DNA of 64,000 nt from Reyranella sp. GTDB taxonomy: Bacteria > Pseudomonadota > Alphaproteobacteria > Reyranellales > Reyranellaceae. The stretch covers positions 25,447-89,446 of the forward strand of contig JAKFVH010000207.1 in the NCBI GenBank assembly GCA_021732285.1. Reading direction: 5' to 3'. Both the position numbers and the translations under genes were made by a program. Below the pieces are notes generated by a model. It did no database searches and had not been told where the DNA came from. It saw only the letters and a program-made list of their open reading frames with translations. Positions 40,752-50,582 of this stretch are shown here, one piece after another (position 1 is the stretch's first letter; every line of letters begins with the position of its first letter).

Positions 40752-41948
40752 CTAGACGACTCCCTCCTGGCGCAGGCGTTTCGCCTCGTCGGGCTCGACC
40801 CCGCACAGGGCTTCGAGCAGTGCGTCGGTGTGCTCGCCCAGCAATGGCGGACGGCTGACCGCGACGGGTGAATCCGACAATTTGATCGGGCAGCCGACCG
40901 TCTGATAGGTGCCGCGGGTCGGGTAATCCACGTCGACGATCATCTCGCGCGCCTTGAGATGCGGATCGGCCAGCACCTCGCCGGTGTCCTGGCAGGCGCC
41001 GCAGGGAACGCCCGCATCTCCCATCAGGCGCATGACGTCGTGCTTGCTGTGCCGGCGCGTCCACGCCTCGATGATCGCGTTGAGTTCCGTCCGATTGTCC
41101 CAGCGCGTTTCCACGGTCTTGAAGCGCGCGTCCTCGGTCAACTCCGGCTGCCCCAGCACTTTCGCCACCGCCGGCCACATCTGCTGCTGGGCGTAAATGT
41201 AGACGTAGTCGTTCGGGCCGCCCGGCGCACAGGCGTAGGTCGTGCCCGGCACGTTGCGCCCGAGCTGATTGCCGGTGCGCGGCTGCGGACCGCCGAAGCG
41301 CTGATGGTCGCGCAGGCTGACCCGCACCAGGTTGACGACCGAGTCCTGCATGGACACCTCGACGTGCTGGCCGCGGCCGGTCGCATGGCGCTGTTGCAGC
41401 GCCGCCAGGATGCCGATCGCCATGTGCATGCCGGTGCCGGAATCGCCTATCGCCGGATAGACGTAGGTCGGCGGATTTTCCGGGAAGCCGGTGACGCTCA
41501 TCGCCCCGCCCATGGCCTGGGCGACCGGCTCGAAGCTCTTGAAGCCGCTGTAAGGCCCGTAGGTGCCGAAGCCCTTGATGGTGGCGTAGATAAGTCGCGG
41601 GTTGATCTTGGCCAGGGCTTCGTAGCCGAAGCCGAGGCGATCGAGCGCGCCCGGCCCGAAATTCTCCACCAGCACGTCCGACTGGGCGATCACCTTCCGG
41701 AACAGATCCTTGCCGGCGTCGGTCTTGAGATTGAGCGTCAGGCTGCGCTTGTTGGCGTTCAGGATCAGGAAGAACAGGCTGTCACTGTTCTTCTGGTCGC
41801 GCAGGTTCGTCCGCGCAATGTCGCCGCCCGTGGGCTCCTCGAGCTTGATCACGTCGGCCCCGAGGAAGCCGAGGATCTGCGTGCAGGCGGGCCCCGCCTG
41901 GTTGTGCGTCATGTCGATGATGCGGACGCCTGACAACGCCTGGTCCAT
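40752..41948 (-). CDS. CaiB/BaiF family CoA-transferase
   Basis: GVRIIDMTHNQAGPACTQILGFLGADVIKLEEPTGGD...GDSGTGMHMAIGILAAL. Confidence 0.94.
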   Translation of the reverse strand: MDQALSGVRIIDMTHNQAGPACTQILGFLGADVIKLEEPTGGDIARTNLRDQKNSDSLFFLILNANKRSLTLNLKTDAGKDLFRKVIAQSDVLVENFGPGALDRLGFGYEALAKINPRLIYATIKGFGTYGPYSGFKSFEPVAQAMGGAMSVTGFPENPPTYVYPAIGDSGTGMHMAIGILAALQQRHATGRGQHVEVSMQDSVVNLVRVSLRDHQRFGGPQPRTGNQLGRNVPGTTYACAPGGPNDYVYIYAQQQMWPAVAKVLGQPELTEDARFKTVETRWDNRTELNAIIEAWTRRHSKHDVMRLMGDAGVPCGACQDTGEVLADPHLKAREMIVDVDYPTRGTYQTVGCPIKLSDSPVAVSRPPLLGEHTDALLEALCGVEPDEAKRLRQEGVV

Positions 41949-42104
41949 GGTCGCGCTCCTTCTCCCCGCAGCCGGTCATGCTAGTCGGAAGACTGCCGGC
42001 GAGCACCCCTCTTGATGGCAATCCCGTGCGCTAGAGGCATTCCCTGGTGGCATGGCGAGGCCGATGCCATTGCCATGACATAAAGGGCGCCGTATTTCCC
42101 TCTG

Positions 42105-43817
42105 ATGAGAGACCCCCTCAGCGTATCGCGCCTCGCCGACATCATCGACCAGGCGCGCGGCAAGACGCCGGCCGACCTGGTGATCAAGTCGGTCGGCATC
42201 TTCGACCTGACCTCGGGCGACGTGACGGTGGGTGACATCGCCATCGCCGGCGACCGCATCGTCGGCACGCACCAGACCTACCAGGGCGCCACCGAGATCG
42301 ACGGCCGCGGGCTTACAGCCGTGCCGGGCTTCATCGACAGCCACGTCCATTGCGAATCGAGCCTGGTGCCGCCGCTCGAGTTCGACCGCTGCGTGGTGCC
42401 GCGCGGCACGACGACGGCGATCTGCGATCCCCATGAGATCTGCAACGTGCTGGGCGTGCCGGGGCTGAAATTCTTCCTGGAGTGCGCGGCCGTCACCGTC
42501 ATGGACCTGCGCGTGCAGCTCTCGTCCTGCGTGCCGTCGACGCATCTGGAGACCTCGGGCGCGCGGCTGGAGGCGGAGGACCTGCTGCCCTTCAAGCACC
42601 ATCCCAAGGTGCTGGGGCTGGCCGAATTCATGAACGTGCCGGGCGTGCTCAACAAGGATCCGGCGGTGCTGGCCAAGCTTTCAGCCTTCTCCGACGTGCA
42701 GATCGACGGCCATTCGCCATTGCTGTCGTCCTATGATCTCAACGCCTATATCGCCGCCGGCGTGCGCAACTGCCACGAGACGACCTCGGCCCACGAGGCG
42801 CGCGAGAAGCTCGCCAAGGGCATGCAGATCCTGGTGCGCGAGGGCACGGTGTCCAAGGACCTCGCCGCGCTGGCCGAGCTGATAACCACCGAGCGCGCGC
42901 CGTTCCTGGCGCTCTGCACCGACGATCGCAATCCGCTCGACATAGCCGAGGAAGGCCATCTCGACTACCTGATCCGCTCGGCCATCGGCCGCGGCGTGCG
43001 GCCGCTCGATGCCTATCGCGCGGCGACCTGGTCGGCGGCGCGCCATTTCGGACTGTTCGACCGCGGCCTGGTGGCGCCCGGCCAGCGCGCCGACATCGTG
43101 CTGCTGGAAGACCTTGCGACCTGCAAGGTGCATTCGGTGATCTGCCGCGGTGCGCCGGTGACGCCGGATCGCTTCAAGGCGCGGCCCGATGTGCCGTTGG
43201 TCGGGCTCGATTCGGTGAAGTTGAAGCCGGTGATCGCCGGGACGTTCCGGATGCCGGCGGGCGGTCACGGCGAGATGCCGGTGATCGGCATCCGGCCCGG
43301 ACAGATCCTCACCGACCGCCTGTCGCTCGAAGTGCCGATCCGCGATGGCGCCTTCGAGGGCGACGTCGAGCGCGACATCCTGAAGGTGGCGGTGCTGGGC
43401 CGTCACAGCGACCACGGCAGCATCGGCCACGGCTTCGTAAAAGGTTTCGGCATCACGCGCGGCGCCATCGCCTCGTCGATCGGCCATGACAGCCACAATA
43501 TCTGTGTCATCGGCTGCAACGATGCCGACATGGCGGCGGCGGTGAACCGCCTGATCGCGCTCCGCGGCGGCTTTGCCGCGGTGGCCGAAGGCCAGGTGAC
43601 GGCCGAGCTGCCGCTGCCGATCGCCGGGCTGATGAGCGACCGGCCGTTCGAGGAAGTCGAGCACGGCCTGCGCCGGCTGCGCGACGCCGTCGTGGCCATG
43701 GGCACGACCCTGCACGAGCCGTTCCTGCAGATGGCGTTCCTCGCCCTGCCGGTGATCCCGCACCTCAAGATCACGGACAAGGGGCTGGTCGACGTCGACA
43801 AGTTTGAGTTGGTTTAG
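42105..43817 (+). CDS. ade: adenine deaminase
   Basis: AVPGFIDSHVHCESSLVPPLEFDRCVVPRGTTTAICDPHEICNVLG. Confidence 0.93.
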   Translation: MRDPLSVSRLADIIDQARGKTPADLVIKSVGIFDLTSGDVTVGDIAIAGDRIVGTHQTYQGATEIDGRGLTAVPGFIDSHVHCESSLVPPLEFDRCVVPRGTTTAICDPHEICNVLGVPGLKFFLECAAVTVMDLRVQLSSCVPSTHLETSGARLEAEDLLPFKHHPKVLGLAEFMNVPGVLNKDPAVLAKLSAFSDVQIDGHSPLLSSYDLNAYIAAGVRNCHETTSAHEAREKLAKGMQILVREGTVSKDLAALAELITTERAPFLALCTDDRNPLDIAEEGHLDYLIRSAIGRGVRPLDAYRAATWSAARHFGLFDRGLVAPGQRADIVLLEDLATCKVHSVICRGAPVTPDRFKARPDVPLVGLDSVKLKPVIAGTFRMPAGGHGEMPVIGIRPGQILTDRLSLEVPIRDGAFEGDVERDILKVAVLGRHSDHGSIGHGFVKGFGITRGAIASSIGHDSHNICVIGCNDADMAAAVNRLIALRGGFAAVAEGQVTAELPLPIAGLMSDRPFEEVEHGLRRLRDAVVAMGTTLHEPFLQMAFLALPVIPHLKITDKGLVDVDKFELV

Positions 43818-43827
43818 AACGTGCGCG

Positions 43828-43966
43828 CTGGGGGCGCGCCACTCCAGTGGCGCGTCTTCTCATGGTCTTCTGGACCGCGCGCATCTTGCGCGCTCAGACT
43901 CATGAGCGAGCGGGACGCTCGCGGTCCGGAAGAGCATGACGCGCCACTGGAGTGGCGCGCCCCCAG
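43828..43966. repeat. palindromic repeat family a with a family-b-like element nested in its loop
   Basis: 27-bp arms 43828-43854 and 43940-43966 identical to those at 9845/9896; loop carries CTTCTGGACCGCGCGCATCTTGCGCGCTCA...GCGGTCCGGAAG. Confidence 0.88.
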
Positions 43967-43967
43967 C

Positions 43968-44768
43968 CTAACCCCGATTGACGCTGGCGCCGCCGTCCAC
44001 CGGCAAGGTCACGCCGGTGATGAAGTTGGCCTCGTCGGACGCCAGGAACAGCGCGGCGTTGGCGACATCCCATCCCGTGCCCATCTTGCGCCGCAGCGGC
44101 ACCTTCGAGTCACGCTCGGCCTCGATCTGCTCGCGGCTTTTCTTGAACTCGCGGGCGCGCGTGTCGACGGCCATCGGCGTGTTCATCAGGCCGGGCAGGA
44201 TGACGTTGGCGCGGATACCGTACTGGGCGTTCTGGTAGGCGAGCTGCTCGGTGAACGACACCATGGCCGACTTGGTCGCCTTGTAGGCGACGTAAGGGTA
44301 GGTGGTGATCACGGCCATCGAGGAGATGTTGACGATGGCGCCGCTCTTCTGCTGGCGCATGATCGGGATCACGTGCTTGCAGGCGAGGATGCAGCTCTTG
44401 AGATTGATCGCCACGCAGCGGTCGAAGTTCTCCTCGGTGATCTCGAGAAGCTCGGCGTCGCCGCCAGAGATCGACACGCCGACGTTGTTGTGCAGGATGT
44501 CGATCCGGCCCCAGCGCTTGTGGGCATCGGCGATGAAGCCCTTGATGTCGGATTCCTTGGTGACGTCGGCCTTGAACGCCGCCGCCGTGCCCTGGGTCTT
44601 CTTGATCATGTCGACGGTCTCCTCGGCACTGCCGAGGTTGTAGTCGACGCACAGCACCTTGGCGCCTTCGCGCGCGAAGGTGAGGGCGGTGGCGCGGCCG
44701 TTGCCGACGCCTTCGCCCGGGCTCTGACCCGCGCCGACGACGATGGCGACTTTGTCCTTCAGGCGCAT
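43968..44768 (-). CDS. SDR family oxidoreductase
   Basis: KVAIVVGAGQSPGEGVGNGRATALTFAREGAKVLCVD. Confidence 0.94.
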   Translation of the reverse strand: MRLKDKVAIVVGAGQSPGEGVGNGRATALTFAREGAKVLCVDYNLGSAEETVDMIKKTQGTAAAFKADVTKESDIKGFIADAHKRWGRIDILHNNVGVSISGGDAELLEITEENFDRCVAINLKSCILACKHVIPIMRQQKSGAIVNISSMAVITTYPYVAYKATKSAMVSFTEQLAYQNAQYGIRANVILPGLMNTPMAVDTRAREFKKSREQIEAERDSKVPLRRKMGTGWDVANAALFLASDEANFITGVTLPVDGGASVNRG

Positions 44769-44769
44769 G

Positions 44770-45324
44770 TCAGCTTACTCCCGGGATCGGGTACTGCTGC
44801 AGTACCTCTTTGTAATAGGGCTCGTTGTCGATCTTCATGGTGGCGAGCACGCGGACCACGGCGCAGTAGAAGGCGATGGTGAGCACCAGGTCGGTCATGT
44901 GCTCGTTTGAAAGCTGCTGCTTGATCTCGGCGAAGGTCGCCTCGGACATGCCGATGTCGCGCGTCATCTCGCGCGCGCCCTTGAGGATCGCCTTGACGAG
45001 CGGCTCGAGCTTGGAGGGCTTGCCCTCGGTCTCGGCGAACAGGCCCTGGATGTCCTCGTCGGTGACGCCGAACTCCTTGCCGATCTTGACGTGATGGGTG
45101 AACTCGTACTCCGAGCGTTCCAGCCAGCCGACCTGCAGGATGGCGAGCTCGCGCAGGCGCGGATCGAGCTTGCTCTTGAAGCGGATGAAGTTGCCGATGC
45201 CGTTGAAGGCCCTGGCCATGTCCGGCGAGTTGACCAGCAATTTGTGCAGGTTGGTGTTGCGCTTCAGCATGTCGCGATATTCGGGCGCGACCTGGTCGGG
45301 CTCGAGATAGGGCAGGCGGGCCAT
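44770..45324 (-). CDS. carboxymuconolactone decarboxylase (AhpD-like) family protein
   Basis: LDPRLRELAILQVGWLERSEYEFTHHVKIGKEFGVTDEDIQ. Confidence 0.9.
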   Translation of the reverse strand: MARLPYLEPDQVAPEYRDMLKRNTNLHKLLVNSPDMARAFNGIGNFIRFKSKLDPRLRELAILQVGWLERSEYEFTHHVKIGKEFGVTDEDIQGLFAETEGKPSKLEPLVKAILKGAREMTRDIGMSEATFAEIKQQLSNEHMTDLVLTIAFYCAVVRVLATMKIDNEPYYKEVLQQYPIPGVS

Positions 45325-45345
45325 TCTTTGCGTTCCTCCTCTTTG

Positions 45346-45397
45346 GGAGCGCGGGCCTCCGGCCCGCACTCATGAGCGGGCCGGAGGCCCGCGCTCC
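45346..45397. repeat. palindromic repeat family e: perfect 22-bp inverted repeat
   Basis: GGAGCGCGGGCCTCCGGCCCGC-actcatga-GCGGGCCGGAGGCCCGCGCTCC. Confidence 0.85.
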
Positions 45398-45398
45398 G

Positions 45399-46214
45399 TT
45401 ATTGACTCTCTGAATCGCGTTCCGGCCCCTGCAAGGTCACGCCGCCGTCGATCACCAGCACATGGCCGGTGATGTAGCGGGCGTGGTTGGACAGCAGGAA
45501 GCGCACGCCGTGGCCGATGTCCCAGCCGGTGCCTTCGATCTTCAGCACCGAGGCCTTGGCGCGCGCCGCACGCGCGGCCTCGCTCATGCCGTTGCCGCGA
45601 TTGACCATCGGCGTGTACATCGGGCCGGGGCAGATGCAGTTGACCCGGATGTGGTCCTTGCCGTGGTCGACGGCCATCGCCTGGGTGAGGCCGATCACGG
45701 CGGCCTTCGAGGTCGTGTAGGTGGTGAGACCGCGCGGCCGGAGTGCCGAGATCGACGAGATGTTGACGATCGAGCCGCCCTTGGCCGTCTTGATCATGGC
45801 CGGGATGGCGTGCTTGGAGAGCAGGAACATCGTCTCGACGTTGACCTGCATGACGCGGCGGTATTCGTCGGGCTTCTCGTCGACCACGCTGCCGCGACTG
45901 CCGATGCCGATGTTGTTGTCCAGAAAGTCGAGACGGCCCCAGCGATCGACCGCGGCGTCGACCAGGCGCTTGCACTCGGCTTCCTTGGTCATGTCGCCGG
46001 CGTGGGCGGCGGCATGGCCGCCCTCGGCCTTGATCATGTCGACCGTGCGCTCGGCGAGCTTCAGGTCGAGGTCGGCTACCACCACCCGCGTGCCGGCGCG
46101 CGCCAGCAGGATCGCGGCCGCCCGGCCGTTGCCGATGCCGTCGCCTGCCGCACCGCCGCCCGAGACGATCGCGACCTTGCCGGTCAAGCCGGCGTCATCC
46201 TCCGGTCCCTTCAT
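45399..46214 (-). CDS. SDR family oxidoreductase
   Basis: KVAIVSGGGAAGDGIGNGRAAAILLARAGTRVVVADLD. Confidence 0.94.
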   Translation of the reverse strand: MKGPEDDAGLTGKVAIVSGGGAAGDGIGNGRAAAILLARAGTRVVVADLDLKLAERTVDMIKAEGGHAAAHAGDMTKEAECKRLVDAAVDRWGRLDFLDNNIGIGSRGSVVDEKPDEYRRVMQVNVETMFLLSKHAIPAMIKTAKGGSIVNISSISALRPRGLTTYTTSKAAVIGLTQAMAVDHGKDHIRVNCICPGPMYTPMVNRGNGMSEAARAARAKASVLKIEGTGWDIGHGVRFLLSNHARYITGHVLVIDGGVTLQGPERDSESQ

Positions 46215-46252
46215 CCGTTCCCCCTTGCTCCCCCGAACTCAGGACGGGCGGC

Positions 46253-47137
46253 TCACTTCACGTTGTCCCAATCGATGCGGAAGGCGTCGCCCTTCTCCTT
46301 GATGTAGCCGGCGTTGGCGCCTGGAAAGTGCGCCGGGCACAGAAGTGCGTTGCTCTCGACGCAATCCTCGAGCAGCCGGCGGCGCGAGCGCGCCGACAGC
46401 TCCTGGTCCGTACAGAACTGGCTCGACCAGTCGGGGTGATAGACCTGGATCGGGTGATGCATGATGTCGCCCGAGAAGCAGGCCTGCCGGCCGCCGTCCT
46501 TGAGGTTGATGGCGATCGAGCCCGGCGTGTGGCCGGGATAGTCCTTTATGGTGAGCAGCGGGTCGGGCTGGTGGTCGCTGTCGATCATCACCGCCTTGCC
46601 GGCCTCGACGATGGGCAGCACCGAATCGTCGAACGAGCCGTCGTTGACCTTGCCGTCGCCCTGCTTGCCGCGCTCGCTCTCCCAGTGGGCGTATTCGCGC
46701 TTGCCGAACAGGTATTTTGCGTTGGGGAAGGTCGGCACCCAGCGGCCGTCGACCAGCTGGGTGTTCCAGCCGACATGGTCGACATGGAGATGGGTGCACA
46801 TCACGAAGTCGACCGACTCCGGGTCGCAGCCGCACGCCTTGAGCCGATTGAGGAACGGCGTGTCGAGATTGCGCCAGCCCGGATTGGTGCGCTGCTTGTG
46901 ATTGCCGAGGCAGGTGTCGATCAGGATGGTGTGCCGGGGCGTCTTGACGATCCAGGTGTGGATCGAGCCCACGAGGCGGTCGGAGCGCGGCTCGACATGG
47001 TCGGGCACCATCCAGCTCTTCTCGGCGTCGAAGGCCTCCTGGTTGAACTTGGGGAACATGCGCGCCGGCTTGAAGCCAGCGCCGCAGATCTCCTCGACCT
47101 TCTCGATGGTGGCTCCGCCCAGCTTGCGCACGGTCAT
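46253..47137 (-). CDS. MBL-fold metallohydrolase
   Basis: CTHLHVDHVGWNTQL...YPGHTPGSIAINL...FSGDIMHHPIQ. Confidence 0.93.
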   Translation of the reverse strand: MTVRKLGGATIEKVEEICGAGFKPARMFPKFNQEAFDAEKSWMVPDHVEPRSDRLVGSIHTWIVKTPRHTILIDTCLGNHKQRTNPGWRNLDTPFLNRLKACGCDPESVDFVMCTHLHVDHVGWNTQLVDGRWVPTFPNAKYLFGKREYAHWESERGKQGDGKVNDGSFDDSVLPIVEAGKAVMIDSDHQPDPLLTIKDYPGHTPGSIAINLKDGGRQACFSGDIMHHPIQVYHPDWSSQFCTDQELSARSRRRLLEDCVESNALLCPAHFPGANAGYIKEKGDAFRIDWDNVK

Positions 47138-47152
47138 GGCGTGGCTTTCCCC

Positions 47153-48265
47153 TTAGAACGTGACGACGCTGCGGATCGACTGTCCCTTGTGCATCAGGTC
47201 GAAGGCGTCGTTGATCTTCTCGACCGGCATCACGTGGGTGATGAGCGAATCGATGTCGATCTTCTTGTCCATGTACCAGTCGACGATCTTGGGCACGTCG
47301 CGCCGGCCCTTGGCACCGCCGAAGGCCGTGCCCATCCAGTGCCGGCCGGTGACGAGTTGGAACGGCCGGGTGGAAATTTCCTGGCCGGCGCCGGCAACGC
47401 CGATGATCACCGACTTGCCCCAGCCGCGATGGCAGCATTCCAGGGCCTGGCGCATCAGCTTGGTGTTGCCGACGCATTCGAAGCTGTAGTCGGCGCCGCC
47501 GTCAGTCAGCTCGACCAAGTGAGCGACAAGGTCCTTGGTCCCGAGCGTGCCGGGATTGACGAAGTGCGTCATGCCGAACTTGCGGCCGAGCGCCTCGCGC
47601 TCGGGATTGAGATCGACGCCGACGATCATGTTGGCGCCGACAAGGCGCGCGCCCTGCACGACGTTCAGCCCGATGCCGCCCAGGCCGAACACAACGACAT
47701 TGGCGCCGGCCTCGACCTTGGCGGTGTTGATCACCGCGCCGATGCCGGTGGTGACGCCGCAGCCGATGTAGCAGACCTTGTCGAACGGCGCGTCGGGCCG
47801 GATCTTGGCCAGCGCGATCTCGGGCAGCACCGTGTAGTTCGAGAAGGTCGAGCAGCCCATGTAGTGATGGACCTTCTTGCCCCTGAGCGAAAAGCGCGAG
47901 GTGCCGTCGGGCATCACGCCCTGGCCCTGGGTCGAGCGGATGGCGGTGCAGAGGTTGGTCTTGCCCGACAGGCAGGATTTGCAGGCGCGGCATTCGGGCG
48001 TGTAGAGCGGGATCACGTGGTCGCCCTTCTTCAGCGACACGATGCCCGGCCCGACATCGACCACGACGCCCGCGCCTTCGTGGCCGAAGATCACCGGGAA
48101 CAGCCCTTCGGGATCGCCGCCGGAGCGCGTGAACTCGTCGGTATGGCAGACGCCCGACGCCTTGATCTCGACCAGCACCTCGCCGAACTTCGGCCCTTCC
48201 AGGTCGACTTCCTCGATCTCGAGGTTCTTGCCGGCCTCGAAGCAGACTGCCGCCTTTGTCTTCAC
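47153..48265 (-). CDS. class III alcohol dehydrogenase / S-(hydroxymethyl)glutathione dehydrogenase-like
   Basis: [67 protein letters not shown]. Confidence 0.92.
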   Translation of the reverse strand: MKTKAAVCFEAGKNLEIEEVDLEGPKFGEVLVEIKASGVCHTDEFTRSGGDPEGLFPVIFGHEGAGVVVDVGPGIVSLKKGDHVIPLYTPECRACKSCLSGKTNLCTAIRSTQGQGVMPDGTSRFSLRGKKVHHYMGCSTFSNYTVLPEIALAKIRPDAPFDKVCYIGCGVTTGIGAVINTAKVEAGANVVVFGLGGIGLNVVQGARLVGANMIVGVDLNPEREALGRKFGMTHFVNPGTLGTKDLVAHLVELTDGGADYSFECVGNTKLMRQALECCHRGWGKSVIIGVAGAGQEISTRPFQLVTGRHWMGTAFGGAKGRRDVPKIVDWYMDKKIDIDSLITHVMPVEKINDAFDLMHKGQSIRSVVTF

Positions 48266-48351
48266 GCTGTCCCCCTGGAAATCAGGGGGCGAAGCCTAGA
48301 GCAGGGGAAAGGTCAACGCTACCGGAGTCGAAGCGCGAGGCGAAAAGCGGC

Positions 48352-48422
48352 TGTCATCCCGAGCGCAGCGAGGGACCTTTGATTGAAAGCGCCAAAGGTC
48401 CCTCGCTGCGCTCGGGATGACA
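48352..48422. repeat. palindromic repeat family c: perfect 29-bp inverted repeat
   Basis: TGTCATCCCGAGCGCAGCGAGGGACCTTT (48352-48380) and exact reverse complement (48394-48422). Confidence 0.88.
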
Positions 48423-48429
48423 GAGGGTT

Positions 48430-49476
48430 CTATCGGCCGACGAATCGCTTGATCGTCGCCGCGACTTCCTCGTCCGTCGCAAAGTTGCCGCGATCGGCAT
48501 CGGGGATTCCGGCCATGATGTCGTCGATCATCTCTTTCCTAGCTTCCCGGTACTGGCCGATCAGCCGCCGGCAGAGCTCGGCTGCCGTCGGGATGTCCTC
48601 GATGTTCCCGACGCCGTGGCCCGCCGTATAGATGTCCTTCCAGCGCTTCTTGTTGTCCTGTGCCGACACGATCTTGGTGGGCAAGGTCGTGCGCAGGACG
48701 TCGAGGTCGATGCCGGCGGCGAGAAGGCTGGGCGTCAGCCAGTTGGCCGGGGCGCCATCGATCGAGGCGGTGAGGAAGACATCGGTGGCTCGGGTCTTCA
48801 GGATCATGTCCTTGTGCGCGGCTGCCGCCATCGCCTCCTGGGTGGCGATGAAGCGTGTGCCTATGTAGGCGAGGTCGGCGCCCATCGCCTCGGCGGCCAG
48901 CACGTCGCGACCGGTGGTCTGGCCGCCCGCCAGCACGACGGCGAAATGATCGCCGAGCTGGCGCACCTCGTTCATCAGGGCGAAGGGGTTGATCGTACCG
49001 GTATGGCCGCCGGCACCGCCGGCGACAGCGATGACGCCGTCGACGTCCGCCCCCAGCGCCTTCTCGGCATGGCGGCGGTTGGCGATGTCGTGCAGGGCCA
49101 CGGCGCCCCAGCCATGGATGCGCTTGATGGCGTCGCCCGGCGCACCCTTGGAGGTGAGCACGACCGGCACCTTGTACTTCTCGACCAGCTCGAGGTCGCC
49201 GGGGTAGCGCGGGTTGGAAGCATGAACGACCAGGTTCACGGCCCACGGCGCCGGCTTCCTGCCGGCATCCTCCAGCCGCTTGATGCCGTCCTGCATCTCG
49301 TCGAGCCAGCCCTGGAACTCCTCGCGGCTGCGCGTGCCGTGGGCCGGGAAGCTGCCCATGATGCCTTCAGCGCAGCAGGCCAAAGCCAGAGCCGGATTGG
49401 AGACCAGGAACATCGGCGCGGCGATGGCGGGGATCGCCATGCGCTCCATCAGCTTGTGCACTTCGGCGCGCGCCAT
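48430..49476 (-). CDS. nitronate monooxygenase-like flavoprotein
   Basis: IPAIAAPMFLVSNPALALACCAEGIMGSFPA...AVAGGAGGHTG...LAGGQTTGRDVLAAEAMGADLAYIGTRF. Confidence 0.9.
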   Translation of the reverse strand: MARAEVHKLMERMAIPAIAAPMFLVSNPALALACCAEGIMGSFPAHGTRSREEFQGWLDEMQDGIKRLEDAGRKPAPWAVNLVVHASNPRYPGDLELVEKYKVPVVLTSKGAPGDAIKRIHGWGAVALHDIANRRHAEKALGADVDGVIAVAGGAGGHTGTINPFALMNEVRQLGDHFAVVLAGGQTTGRDVLAAEAMGADLAYIGTRFIATQEAMAAAAHKDMILKTRATDVFLTASIDGAPANWLTPSLLAAGIDLDVLRTTLPTKIVSAQDNKKRWKDIYTAGHGVGNIEDIPTAAELCRRLIGQYREARKEMIDDIMAGIPDADRGNFATDEEVAATIKRFVGR

Positions 49477-50582
49477 CAGACCTCTCCCACGGTCGGCGTC
49501 GTCGACGTCACGCCGGACTTCTTCAACGTCGCCAGTTCCTCATCGCCATAGCCCAAAAGCTCGCGCAGCACCTCGTCGGTGTGCTGGCCGAGATCGGGTG
49601 CGGCGCGTTCGATGGTGATGCCCTTGCCGTCGAGCCGGTAGGGCAGGCCTTTCACCAGGCCGCCGTGCTCGTCGCGCACCAGCGTCACCCCGGCGAGGCT
49701 TTTGTCGTTCAGCAGGTCATTGCCAGCATTGCACGGTGCAGCGGCGATACCGCGGGCGAGCAGGGCTGCAACAGCGTCGTCTCTGTTTTGGTTGGCGCAC
49801 CAGGAGGCAAGTCCGGGCTCATCGTGCGCGATAGCGATCCATCGTCCGTCCTTGCAGCGATGGGCATCCTGTTGCGTGCCGTTGTCACGTGGCGCGAGGG
49901 AATGCGATGGATCCGCGGATGCCGCCAGAATCTCCTCGCCCAGGGTGAAGGACGCGACCTCGCGCTGGGAGAAGTCGAGGAAAGCGCCCTTGCCGCTGCG
50001 GCGGGCCTCCATCACGGCCGTGATGACGATACCGGTCGCGAACAGCGACACGATCTGGTCGGGGTAGTTGACATCCATGCCCGAGATGCGCGGCTCCTCG
50101 CCCTTGTACCCGGTGAGCGAGGCGATGCCCGAGGTGGCGTCGAGTGTGCTGCCAAACGACACGTTCATGCGCTCGGGGCCCGTGTCGCCCTGGCTGGAGA
50201 TCGCGGCGAACACGATGCGCGGATTGATCTCCTTCAGCGCCTGATAGCCCAGCCCGGCACGGTCGAGCACGCCGCGGCGGAAGTTCTCGACGACCACGTC
50301 GCAGTGCTTCGCGAGCTCGCGGACCACGCGCTGGCCCTCGGGATCTTTTAGGTTCAGCGCCAGGCCGCGCTTGTTGCGGTTGGTGAAGCGGAACTGCGGC
50401 GAGCGATTCCACCAGCCCTCGTCGTCGTCCATCTTGCCGACGACGCGGAAGGGATCGAGATAGGCGCCCGATTCGATCTTGAGGACGTCGGCGCCGAGAT
50501 CGGCCAGCATGGCCGAGGTGTTGGCGCCGGCCGTTAGAAGGCCGAAGTCGAGGACGCGTACGCCGGTGAGGGGCCCCTTCAT
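49476..50582 (-). CDS. CaiB/BaiF family CoA-transferase (Asp-containing member of a pair)
   Basis: GVRVLDFGLLTAGANTSAMLADLGADVLKIESGAYLDPFR. Confidence 0.92.
   Translation of the reverse strand: MKGPLTGVRVLDFGLLTAGANTSAMLADLGADVLKIESGAYLDPFRVVGKMDDDEGWWNRSPQFRFTNRNKRGLALNLKDPEGQRVVRELAKHCDVVVENFRRGVLDRAGLGYQALKEINPRIVFAAISSQGDTGPERMNVSFGSTLDATSGIASLTGYKGEEPRISGMDVNYPDQIVSLFATGIVITAVMEARRSGKGAFLDFSQREVASFTLGEEILAASADPSHSLAPRDNGTQQDAHRCKDGRWIAIAHDEPGLASWCANQNRDDAVAALLARGIAAAPCNAGNDLLNDKSLAGVTLVRDEHGGLVKGLPYRLDGKGITIERAAPDLGQHTDEVLRELLGYGDEELATLKKSGVTSTTPTVGEV

Noticed and set aside
46328-48382. 684-aa plus-strand ORF
   Set aside because: Antisense to the MBL hydrolase and alcohol dehydrogenase genes, composition spurious.
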